Assembly: GCF_005280585.1 (NCBI RefSeq) | Contig: NZ_SZVO01000001.1 | Location: 558,001 to 622,000 of the forward strand | Reading direction: 5' to 3' | Origin: Dyadobacter frigoris | GTDB taxonomy: Bacteria > Bacteroidota > Bacteroidia > Cytophagales > Spirosomataceae | DNA length: 64,000 nt | In this document: piece after piece, positions 45,463-53,938 of the stretch | Numbering within the stretch: position 1 is the stretch's first letter | How the letters are laid out: every line of letters begins with the position of its first letter | Notes under the pieces: model-generated | The model's database searches: none | What the model saw: only the letters and a program-made list of their open reading frames with translations | Told to the model about the DNA's origin: nothing | Made by a program: the position numbers and the translations under genes

Positions 45463-45720
45463 ATGCCGGTAACCGCAAAAGATTTTCAAATAGAACTTGA
45501 TCGCATTTTCGCAAGAACTAACAAATTGCAATCAAACTACGTCGATGTAAGATCGGGAGATCTTCACACAACGATCGGAGATTATCCAGGTAAAAATCAT
45601 AGAATGCCTACATGCTGCAAAGTGATGAAAAACAATATGAAAAATGGTGACGAGATATTAGATCAACCCACACTAGGAAATGGTGCCAGTCTTATAATAC
45701 GATATTATTTTCCAAGGTGA
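45463..45720 (+). CDS. Small conserved protein of restriction-associated type
   Basis: 85 residues from the ATG at 45463. The sequence DFQIELDRIFARTNKLQSN, then YVDVRSGDLHTTIGDYPGK, then NHRMPTCCKVMKNNMKNGDE and GNGASLIIRYYFPR has a compact conserved look with a CC pair. From memory, very similar stretches occur as stand-alone proteins or as C-terminal parts of HNH-type or methylation-linked restriction proteins. That link is an impression, not a verified match. It lies 32 bp after hairpin copy 2 and is followed by convergent genes. Confidence 0.6.
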   Translation: MPVTAKDFQIELDRIFARTNKLQSNYVDVRSGDLHTTIGDYPGKNHRMPTCCKVMKNNMKNGDEILDQPTLGNGASLIIRYYFPR

Positions 45721-45740
45721 CCTGATAGTTGAATGCGAAA

Positions 45741-46307
45741 TTAATTTCCAACGTTAGCAAACGCCAGTAATTCCCACTCTGCTAATGCCAAATGTGGTGT
45801 TAGCGCTCGATGAGCTTCTAGTAAAGCAACATGTGCACGATGCTCTTCGATTGTATTTACTTTTGTCCATGAAGGTCTGACATTTCCGTGCCCAACGTGT
45901 GCTAAGATAATTCGATCAACCGGACACTGAGGAGGGGTAACGATCGCTCCAAGACACCACAAGTGTTTCAGGAAAACTGAAATACTTTTTTGTGCATGAG
46001 ATATCTTAAACCCACCCTCACAAAAAGATGGACCGAAATTTTCATCCATTACTTCCTTCAGCGATAATATATCATGTTCATAAGTCGCTACTTTTTGTTT
46101 GTCGATGTATTTTCCAGATAATGCGATTAACCTTCCTTTCCAAAATTCTCTAATTGGTTCTCTTAATTCACCTGCACAATTTTGGTGGTAGGTATGGTTA
46201 TGCTGAACGGACGCATTAATTGCTTTTGTCAGTGCCATTATTACCGTTCCTGGGATATTGTAATCTTGTAAGAATGCTTGTTTTGCTTGTAGTATTTCTT
46301 CTTCCAC
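45741..46307 (-). CDS. Unknown protein beside the type I restriction operon
   Basis: 188 residues from a GTG start. It has a helical N-terminal region (NIPGTVIMALTKAINASVQ), a central SFCEGGFKISHAQKSISVF and KHLWCLGAIVTPPQCPVDR, and a histidine-rich end (EEHRAHVALLEAHRALTPH). No signal peptide, membrane segment or recognised catalytic motif. It follows the 219-residue gene by 31 bp in the same direction and may share its transcript. Confidence 0.55.
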   Translation of the reverse strand: MEEEILQAKQAFLQDYNIPGTVIMALTKAINASVQHNHTYHQNCAGELREPIREFWKGRLIALSGKYIDKQKVATYEHDILSLKEVMDENFGPSFCEGGFKISHAQKSISVFLKHLWCLGAIVTPPQCPVDRIILAHVGHGNVRPSWTKVNTIEEHRAHVALLEAHRALTPHLALAEWELLAFANVGN

Positions 46308-46338
46308 TGTTAATTGGTTTACATTAAATGTATTTAAA

Positions 46339-46998
46339 CTATTGACGAAATTTACGACTCATATAAAGTCGAGAAATACATTCATTTTTATCTGCACAGT
46401 AAGTTTTACCCCATGTAAAATGAACAAAAAAGTATTTTCTTGAAGTGAAACCTATGAATATTTCGCCTTCTGTTCCATCCACAAACGACACTTTAATCTT
46501 ATAATGCTTACCAAAAATCAGGTCATAAGATTCTTTAGGGGAAGATTCTGTATGCATTGGAATTGTATTAAGCCCAATTGTGGAGTTTTTAGCAACTTGT
46601 GTTTCTACATATTTTTTCTCGAGGAATTTAAAGACATCTTGAATGCTGTTCAGTTCAATTCCTACTTTAGATTCATTTATGAAAAATAGAAAACCTTCTG
46701 CTCCGTCTAATTTGAGTGCCATTATTTGATCATCAACGAAAGCTTGCTTTAAAAGAAGTGTTTGATTTCCAGATTCAATTAATATAGAGTCATTACCCAA
46801 ATATTCCCAAGCACCTTTACTCACAATTCCATTCTCCGATAGAAGAAGAACTCCACCAGTCCGGAATATGTAAACTGTTTTTGATACTGATATTTCCCCC
46901 ATTGATACCCAATGATGGTTGGTTAAAATGGTAAGATCATCTAGTTTTTTACTGAATTTTTGAATCTTGGGAATAATATCTGCTAAAAATGTCTTCAT
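46339..46998 (-). CDS. Unknown protein beside the type I restriction operon
   Basis: 219 residues, predominantly beta-strand-like: TVYIFRTGGVLLLSENGI, then WEYLGNDSILIESGNQTLLL, then DQIMALKLDGAEGFLFFI and FVDGTEGEIFIGFTSRKYF. The first half has a repeated strand-turn pattern (GNDSILIES, DDQIMALK). A C-terminal Cys (KTYCADKNEC) could be structural. No known family. The gene begins 51 bp after the M48 metallopeptidase stop, so it may be the distal part of the hsd operon. Confidence 0.55.
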   Translation of the reverse strand: MKTFLADIIPKIQKFSKKLDDLTILTNHHWVSMGEISVSKTVYIFRTGGVLLLSENGIVSKGAWEYLGNDSILIESGNQTLLLKQAFVDDQIMALKLDGAEGFLFFINESKVGIELNSIQDVFKFLEKKYVETQVAKNSTIGLNTIPMHTESSPKESYDLIFGKHYKIKVSFVDGTEGEIFIGFTSRKYFFVHFTWGKTYCADKNECISRLYMSRKFRQ

Positions 46999-47049
46999 AG
47001 AATTTGAAAAGTTTTATCCTTTAAGGATTGAATTATTTCATTCGACCTA

Positions 47050-47742
47050 TTACTCCTTCACCCTTTCCACCCGCTCATTTAACTCCTTCCAATTAGGAAC
47101 ATGCGTCGACAGTTCTGCCCAAAATTGTTTTGAGTGATCTTTTACCTTCGTATGACAAAGTTCGTGTACGATCAGATAATCGATTAGTGAATAAGGTAAT
47201 TTAACCGCTGCTGGGTTGATGGTGATTATGTTTTTTCCGGAACAGTTACCCCAGCTCTTTTCCAGTTTGCGAAACCGCAGACCATCAAATTCTAACTTGG
47301 TTTGCTTAGCAAGTTTTTTAACCCGTGGTGTGATTTTTTCAACTGCTCGTTCCTGATAGAATTTTTCGATGGAAGATTTTATCTCAGACTGACTGACCTC
47401 AGAAGAAGGTAAAAGAATACTGAACTTTGAATGATTGAATTCAATCTGCAACTCTTTTAGTTCTTTCTGTACGGATACCTCTACGTAGTATGACCTGCCC
47501 AGATAAGGAATTCTTGAACCGGTTACTATCTTTTCATCTTCTTTTACGGAAACCAGATCAAGTTTGTCCAGAATCCACCGCGCTTTTTTTAATATGAGTT
47601 TGTCGGATTTTTCAACCGGAATTGCTTTTCCTTTAAGAATTACCCCTATGTTTTTTTCTACGGTGATATAGTGTGATTTTAGACTGTCATTTTCATGAAA
47701 GCTGTATTCTATAAAAGTTGATCCGTATTTTACCTTACGCAT
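47050..47742 (-). CDS. YgjP/M48-like metallopeptidase associated with type I restriction
   Basis: SprT/YgjP (DUF45)-like zinc metalloprotease of 230 residues. The zinc motif HELCHTKVKDHSKQFWAEL near residue 185 has two histidines and the family's downstream pattern. WGNCSGKNIITINPAAVKLP just before it is also typical. Its start overlaps the end of hsdR by 8 bp. This gene type is often found as the last member of type I restriction operons, but its contribution is not established. Confidence 0.85.
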   Translation of the reverse strand: MRKVKYGSTFIEYSFHENDSLKSHYITVEKNIGVILKGKAIPVEKSDKLILKKARWILDKLDLVSVKEDEKIVTGSRIPYLGRSYYVEVSVQKELKELQIEFNHSKFSILLPSSEVSQSEIKSSIEKFYQERAVEKITPRVKKLAKQTKLEFDGLRFRKLEKSWGNCSGKNIITINPAAVKLPYSLIDYLIVHELCHTKVKDHSKQFWAELSTHVPNWKELNERVERVKE

Positions 47743-50700
47743 TTTTGTTATTTCTTAAAACCTCTACCAGTTCTTTTGCTTTTGACTTTGCATCCGATCT
47801 TTCCATTTTGGTCTTAAGATAACGAACTAGTTTATTTTCTATGTCATTAATTACCATTCCTTTTGTTTCCCAACCTACGATGTTCAGTTCACCGTTAATT
47901 AAGTCAAACAAAGTTCTGGTCGCATCTTCTGCATCTTCTTGATAAATCACCTTCATTGAGGAATACACAGCACGCTGCTGTTCGGTCACGAAACCCTTTT
48001 GTTCACTTTCCTTCTGTGACTGAATGATTTCATCCTGGATCTTCTCAAACTCTGTTAGTAATGATAATTGAGACAAACGACCTTCTTCATGTTCCTTGAT
48101 CAACTGCTCCAACCTTTCAGCAAGTGGTTTGTAGAAATCCGGATTCTTGTCAAGATTTACTTTTATCGTGTGTTTAAGATGGTTACGCATTTTCAGTTCC
48201 TTCGTAGCAGGAGAAACATTCAGTATCTCTTCTTTGAATTTTTCTCTGTCAATGATAGAGATTGGTTCCTGTAATAGATTTCTGACTCCCGAAGATTTTA
48301 AATGCTCATCAATGAGTCCCTGTAATAGTAGACTCTCATCTTTGCTTACCTTAAACCCGTCATCATCAGGATACATGTTCCTCGCCATTTTCTTGATTTC
48401 ATTGTAAAGTTTGAAATCATTGAAATACACCATTGCTCTTGTATCCGGTAATACTATTCCTATGGATTTGTTAAACTGTTTTAGAAGGTCTTTGAATTTG
48501 TCACGCTTATCGGGTTGATCAATGTAATTAACTGCTTCCTCCATGAATTTACCCCTGTTGTATTCTTTGCTAACCTTCAAGGGTTTGAAGAATTCAACAA
48601 GTTTTGTGTGGTTTAGCTCCAACTGAGGGAATTCTTCGTTGATGTTTTTAAGTACGTCATCCGGACGAATATCACCGGAAAATATTTTCAACGCTTCAAG
48701 CAAATGATTCGTTATACCATTATAATCCATGATATAACCTGCATCTTTCCGTTTCCCGCTGCGGTTAACCCGTGCGATTGCTTGTAAAAGTGTATGTTCT
48801 CTTAGTGGTTTTTCGAGATATAAACAAGATGCAATTGGTGCGTCATATCCGGTGAGAAGCATATCCGAAACAATCAGGATTGCAGTATTGTCATACTTCT
48901 TCTTTCCTGATTTTTCCATTTCATTTTCGTTACCAAACGGAAGTTTATAATGATCAGTAGCATCTTTTATTTTTTCCGGCGCCACAATCCAGATTGGTTT
49001 AAGATCGTTCTTATGCGTTTTATTCCATTCGACTGCTTCATAATATTCTTTTGCAACATGATCAGATTTAGGAATACCAATGCTGACAATCACTTTCGTA
49101 TCGAAATTATGGAATCCAGATTCTTTTAGTGCTTCAAATGCTTGTTTGTACCTGATAGCAGCAGGTCTTCCATCACATACAAAGAGCGCTTTATGACCGT
49201 TAGGGAATATCTTTTCCTTAAAGTGAGTAATTGCGTGTTTGGCAATATCATTGACTCTCTCCTTTGAAAACTGGTAGTTTTTAAGTGCTACTTGTTTTAA
49301 CTTATCCTTCTTTTCTTCTGGTTCGTGTCCGAACTTTGCTTCAAACTCTGCGTCCAGTTCCGTTTTGCGTATGTCCAGTTTTGCTATACCTTCATCATAC
49401 AAGAGTTCAACGGTTGAACCATCCGCTACGGATTCTTTGATGGTGTATACATCAATGTATTCTCCACCATAAAATTCACCCAGCGTGGATTTGTCTTCTT
49501 TGGAAATCGGTGTCCCGGTAAAAGCAATGAACTTTGCATGTGGTAGTGCATTACGCATAAAAGATGCCAGAAACCCGTAATGTGTACGGTGTGCTTCATC
49601 TACCAGTACGTACAAATTTTCCTTTTGAGAAAGTTCTTCAAGTACTACCTCCTCACGCTCACGTTCTATCCACTTCCCGTTTTCTAAAACCTTTGTGATT
49701 TTTATGAGGTTTTTGTCCTGAATATGTTTTTCAATCCGGACGTTCTCCTTTTCTTCTAGTTCTGTTTGATCCTGTTCTGTTGTAGCTTCTTTATTTGTTT
49801 CCTGAAACTTTTGGATTGTCGTGGTAATAATTCCACCGTAATCATTCCTTAAAAGTTTGTCCAGGTGAATTACAGATCCTGCATGTTTTACATTCTTCAG
49901 ACCCACGTTACCAAAAGTGGTTGTGATTTGACTGTCCAGATCTTTACGATCCGTCATAATGATTACCGTAGGATTGTTGAAACCGAATTCAGGTGCTTGT
50001 AGTTTTCTGGTAACGTACGCCATCGTAATGGATTTACCAGAACCTTGTGTATGCCACACGACACCACCTTTACCTTCCTGTAATTTCTTGATCGAATTAT
50101 TAGTAGCGCGAATCTGTTGATAACGCGGAAGTTTCTTAATCGTTCTACCTTCTTCTTTTTCAAAGATGACAAAATGACGAATGATATCCAGCAACTTGTC
50201 TTTCTGGAAAAGGTTATAAATCAGTTTGTCTTGTTCCGTTGTTACACCTTCGACGATTTCATTTTTGGGTGTCCGGAAAACTGAATAAAATGCTTGTGGC
50301 GCACTTATCGCTCCATAACGACCACCAACTTTCCATATTCCCGCACAAATCTGGTTGTAATAAAACAGTCTTTCATTCAAATCCTGATATGCATGAAGAT
50401 CGCTGTAAGCAGAATCCCATGCAGTGGTAGCAGTTGGTGATTTACACTCCAGTATAGCAACCGGAATTCCGTTTACATAAACTACCAGATCAGGAATGGA
50501 ATGATTTCCAATTCTGCTTAGATATCGGAATTGATTAACCACCAGAAAATCATTGTTCTCCGGATTTTGGTAATCAATATAGGAAACCGTTCTAAATTCT
50601 TCTACTCCTTCAAACTCCTGTTTTAATGTAAATGATGCACCCCGAATTAACTCCCAAATCTGTTCATTAATTTCCATTAAGGATGAACCTTGAACGGTCG

Positions 50701-50902
50701 TGATCTTGTCGTATGCTTTAAAAACATTGTTCTCATCAATCCACGGATTAAGTTTCCGGATTGAAGAAATCAATCTCTTTTTTAATATTACTTCTGAAAG
50801 ATCATTTCGTTCATCACTTTCCTTTCCGTTAAGGTATTGATACCCCAATCGCTGAAAAAGTTGAATTGCAGGAAGTTCACTGTAAAGGTATTCATCACTC
50901 AT
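47735..50902 (-). CDS. hsdR: Type I restriction enzyme, endonuclease/translocase subunit R
   Basis: Motor and nuclease subunit of 1055 residues. The N-terminal PD-(D/E)xK nuclease is visible in PDLVVYVNGIPVAILECKSP near residue 140. Helicase motifs follow: VVWHTQGSGKSITMAYV near 280, VDEAHRTHYGFL near 435, AFTGTPIS, and DMLLTGYDAPIASCLYLEKP with QAIARVNR. The C-terminal helical domain binds the methyltransferase core. Full length, no disruption seen; transcribed after hsdS with a 15 bp gap. Confidence 0.95.
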   Translation of the reverse strand: MSDEYLYSELPAIQLFQRLGYQYLNGKESDERNDLSEVILKKRLISSIRKLNPWIDENNVFKAYDKITTVQGSSLMEINEQIWELIRGASFTLKQEFEGVEEFRTVSYIDYQNPENNDFLVVNQFRYLSRIGNHSIPDLVVYVNGIPVAILECKSPTATTAWDSAYSDLHAYQDLNERLFYYNQICAGIWKVGGRYGAISAPQAFYSVFRTPKNEIVEGVTTEQDKLIYNLFQKDKLLDIIRHFVIFEKEEGRTIKKLPRYQQIRATNNSIKKLQEGKGGVVWHTQGSGKSITMAYVTRKLQAPEFGFNNPTVIIMTDRKDLDSQITTTFGNVGLKNVKHAGSVIHLDKLLRNDYGGIITTTIQKFQETNKEATTEQDQTELEEKENVRIEKHIQDKNLIKITKVLENGKWIEREREEVVLEELSQKENLYVLVDEAHRTHYGFLASFMRNALPHAKFIAFTGTPISKEDKSTLGEFYGGEYIDVYTIKESVADGSTVELLYDEGIAKLDIRKTELDAEFEAKFGHEPEEKKDKLKQVALKNYQFSKERVNDIAKHAITHFKEKIFPNGHKALFVCDGRPAAIRYKQAFEALKESGFHNFDTKVIVSIGIPKSDHVAKEYYEAVEWNKTHKNDLKPIWIVAPEKIKDATDHYKLPFGNENEMEKSGKKKYDNTAILIVSDMLLTGYDAPIASCLYLEKPLREHTLLQAIARVNRSGKRKDAGYIMDYNGITNHLLEALKIFSGDIRPDDVLKNINEEFPQLELNHTKLVEFFKPLKVSKEYNRGKFMEEAVNYIDQPDKRDKFKDLLKQFNKSIGIVLPDTRAMVYFNDFKLYNEIKKMARNMYPDDDGFKVSKDESLLLQGLIDEHLKSSGVRNLLQEPISIIDREKFKEEILNVSPATKELKMRNHLKHTIKVNLDKNPDFYKPLAERLEQLIKEHEEGRLSQLSLLTEFEKIQDEIIQSQKESEQKGFVTEQQRAVYSSMKVIYQEDAEDATRTLFDLINGELNIVGWETKGMVINDIENKLVRYLKTKMERSDAKSKAKELVEVLRNNKNA

Positions 50903-50917
50903 AACGGAGGGTTTTAC

Positions 50918-52195
50918 TTAGGCAATTTCGAGTTCAGATTGAAGCACTCTTACCTTTCCAGTAAGTAATTGTTGCATTAATCCTTTTTTTAATTGTTGGT
51001 ACTCTGTTTTCTTCTCCTTCTGGGTTTTTAACTTTTCATCAACAGTACTTAATATTGATGCGATTTTTTGTTGCTCTTCTACTGAAGGTAAAGGTATTTT
51101 TGTTTCCCTTACTTGTTTTAGACTTAGTTGGGGATAAGCTTGACCAGTAGTAATTTTTAGATATTCTGTAATAATTGATGCCTGGCTTAAATACTGAAAA
51201 ACAAACTGGGGTAATAATAATGAATCTGAAATTCTAATTCGAGCAATATGCTGGTTAATATTACCCTCATTATATTCCAATGGATAGATACACGTTCTTC
51301 CAACATTTCCAGTAATTGTCATTAAGATATCTCCACCTTTAATCTTTGAGCGTTCCATTGCATTGTTCGCTTCTTCTGAGATATGCATTGCCCCAGATAA
51401 AATAAATCCATTAGGACTTACACATTCGCTCCTTAAAAATGTGATACCAGATTCTTGCCATTCAAAACCGTATGTTGTTGGCGTAGAACCTTTTGTTATA
51501 AAATGTGAGTGTGATTCGAGATTTGAAACCTCCCAACTCTCCGGAATTTCGCCCAACACAGAATCCTGAAACTTCGTATGACCAATACCACGTGTCAGCA
51601 GTTTTTGCATTAACCCTTTTTTGAGTTCACGGGTTTGGGTGATTTGTGCATCAATGACTTCTATCTTTTCATCAACTGTGCTGAGGATAGTTGCGATTTT
51701 TTGTTGTTCTGGGAGTGGCGGAAGTAGGAAACTAAATGATTTTAGAACCTCTAATCGGATTCCTTTTACAGTACTACCCGACCCCATGGTCAAGATCATA
51801 TCTGAATTTAAAGCAAACCAATAAGATAAAAAATATTTAGACAGTTCTGGTTTTGGGAAAATTGCTTTTAAGTCTTGGTTTATAGCTACTTCTCTGTTAA
51901 AGAAAACAGCTTTACCTAATGCCATGCGGGTAGCAATTATAAGAGTATATTCTGGAATCAAATTGGCAGAACTGCCTTTTAATCCCTTATGACTTATAAA
52001 ATCCTCTGTATTTGATAAAATGGTTCCTTTTAGATCTTTAACAGTTGCCCAAGGAATTTCAGGTTCCCAAAACTCTTCATTTTCCTTAAAGGGAGTTCCT
52101 CCTCCAATAATTTTCTCAATAACTTCACCTAATTTTACAAATTTCCAATCAGATGGAATCTCTTTCAGTTCTGTCATTTTATTTAGTTCTTTCAT
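50918..52195 (-). CDS. hsdS: Type I restriction enzyme, specificity subunit S
   Basis: DNA-recognition subunit of 425 residues with two target-recognition domains. Each begins with the typical pattern (IPSDWKFVKLGEVIEKI near 15, IPESWEVSNLESHSHF near 215) and ends with a conserved helical spacer (PLPEQQKIATILSTVDEKIE near 165, SVEEQQKIASILSTVDEKLK near 375). The two spacers are nearly identical, the usual internal symmetry. A single copy with no inverted partial hsdS nearby argues against DNA-inversion switching. It overlaps hsdM by 4 bp. Confidence 0.94.
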   Translation of the reverse strand: MKELNKMTELKEIPSDWKFVKLGEVIEKIIGGGTPFKENEEFWEPEIPWATVKDLKGTILSNTEDFISHKGLKGSSANLIPEYTLIIATRMALGKAVFFNREVAINQDLKAIFPKPELSKYFLSYWFALNSDMILTMGSGSTVKGIRLEVLKSFSFLLPPLPEQQKIATILSTVDEKIEVIDAQITQTRELKKGLMQKLLTRGIGHTKFQDSVLGEIPESWEVSNLESHSHFITKGSTPTTYGFEWQESGITFLRSECVSPNGFILSGAMHISEEANNAMERSKIKGGDILMTITGNVGRTCIYPLEYNEGNINQHIARIRISDSLLLPQFVFQYLSQASIITEYLKITTGQAYPQLSLKQVRETKIPLPSVEEQQKIASILSTVDEKLKTQKEKKTEYQQLKKGLMQQLLTGKVRVLQSELEIA

Positions 52196-53781
52196 AATCC
52201 CATCTCCATTAAAAAAGCAAATAACTTTTCATCAATTTCCTTTTCTCTTGCTTCTAATTCAAGAATGGTATTTTTAACTTTATATAAATCAACCTCATTT
52301 TCCACTTCAGTAGTGTCAATGTATCTACTGATGTTTAAGTTGTAATCGTTCCCTGCAATTTCTTCTAAGTCAACAATCCGAGCGTATTTTTCATCAGGAA
52401 CTTCTTCCAATTTGGTCGTTACAAAATGATCATAGGTAGAAACAATTTTACTAATGTTGAGTTCTATTAATTCATTTTGGTTTTTACCTTCTTTATACTC
52501 ATTACTTGCATCAATAATCACCACCTTATTTTTCAAATGCGCAGCTTTACTTTTGTTGATGATCCAGATACTTGCAGGAATTCCAGTATTGTAAAACAAA
52601 GCAGATGGCAATCCTACAATGCATTCTATTAAATCTGATTTTAGAAGTTTTTCACGAATTGCACCTTCTGTACCACTTCTAAACAAAGTACCGTGTGGTA
52701 ATACTACTCCTGCTTTACCATCTTGTTTCAACACAGCAATCATATGTTGCAAGAATGCTGTATCAGCATATCCACGAGGCGGAATTCCATATTGAAATCT
52801 TCCGTACGGATCGACGACGGACTTTTGATAGTTTGGAGTAAGTTTTTTCTCATTTCCATCTTTATCCACTTTTACTTCTTGACTTGTTTCCGCACTAGTC
52901 CACCAACCATCCTGAGAAAATGGAGGATTTGCAATAACTCTGTCAAAAAGCATTAACTCGTTATCCTCATTCTTATGTTTTGGATCATTCAGAGTATCAC
53001 CTTTGCGTAAGTCTGCATCATTGTAATTGTGCAGCAACATGTTCATTTTACCAATTGCCCATGTACCAAGATTCTTCTCTTGTCCATAAAGTGAAATGTT
53101 GATGTTATTACCAACTTTTCCATCTGGTAATTCCGCTACATATTTAGCAGATTCAATGAGCATACCGCCACTACCACAGGTAGGATCGTAAACCTTTTGT
53201 CTTGGTTGAGGTTTGATAAGACGTACGATGGTTTGCACTACACCGCGCGGAGAATAGAACTCACCACCTTTTTTACCAGCATCATCTGCAAACTGTTTGA
53301 TCAGGTATTCGTAAGCGTCACCTAATAGATCCGGAGTATATAAATCCTGATTTTTAAGACTGTATTTGTTAAAATGACTTAGTAATCGTTGAAGCACTTC
53401 ATCACTAAGTTTTTCTTTATCCCCGAATTTGGTAGAAGTCAGTACACCTTCAAGGTTGTTAAGACCTTTGTTATTGTCTCGTTCAATTGTTGCAAATGCA
53501 ATGTCCAGAGCAATACCAATATTTTCAGTAAATTTCTTTATTTCATCCCAACGAGCTTCCTGAGGTACTTTAAAGTAAGTTTCATCCTCAGCATCTTCAC
53601 GTGAAATACCATCACGTTCCACGATAGCATCTACTTCTTCGGTATGCACATCATTAACACGTTTCAGGAAAAGTAGACCAAAGATGTAATTCTTAAAATC
53701 GGAGCTGTCAATGCTCCCACGTAATATATTAGCAGAATCCCATAACCAGGATTCCAGGGTTTGAAGGTCAAGTTTTGACAT
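52192..53781 (-). CDS. hsdM: Type I restriction enzyme, methyltransferase subunit M
   Basis: N6-adenine methyltransferase of 529 residues. The SAM motif VYDPTCGSGGMLIESAKYV lies near residue 205 and the catalytic NPPF motif (DRVIANPPFSQDGWW) near 285. The N-terminal LESWLWDSANILRGSIDSS matches the HsdM helical domain. First gene of the hsdM-hsdS-hsdR-M48 operon, divergent from the S1-Schlafen gene across 157 bp. Confidence 0.95.
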   Translation of the reverse strand: MSKLDLQTLESWLWDSANILRGSIDSSDFKNYIFGLLFLKRVNDVHTEEVDAIVERDGISREDAEDETYFKVPQEARWDEIKKFTENIGIALDIAFATIERDNNKGLNNLEGVLTSTKFGDKEKLSDEVLQRLLSHFNKYSLKNQDLYTPDLLGDAYEYLIKQFADDAGKKGGEFYSPRGVVQTIVRLIKPQPRQKVYDPTCGSGGMLIESAKYVAELPDGKVGNNINISLYGQEKNLGTWAIGKMNMLLHNYNDADLRKGDTLNDPKHKNEDNELMLFDRVIANPPFSQDGWWTSAETSQEVKVDKDGNEKKLTPNYQKSVVDPYGRFQYGIPPRGYADTAFLQHMIAVLKQDGKAGVVLPHGTLFRSGTEGAIREKLLKSDLIECIVGLPSALFYNTGIPASIWIINKSKAAHLKNKVVIIDASNEYKEGKNQNELIELNISKIVSTYDHFVTTKLEEVPDEKYARIVDLEEIAGNDYNLNISRYIDTTEVENEVDLYKVKNTILELEAREKEIDEKLFAFLMEMGL

Positions 53782-53938
53782 TGAGGTGATTAAAATGTAT
53801 AAAAAATTATGTCAATTTACATATTGTAAAATAAAAACTAATAGTTTTTATTTATCATGAAATTGAAAAAATCAAAAAAATAAATTTTAATGGTCTCATC
53901 TTGTCTTGATTTTTAACAAACCTATCTATCTTAACCGA

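Noticed and set aside
50918-52195. Phase-variable hsdS
   Set aside because: Only one hsdS is present, with no inverted partner, recombinase gene or long simple repeat in or near it. The internal spacer similarity is normal for S subunits.
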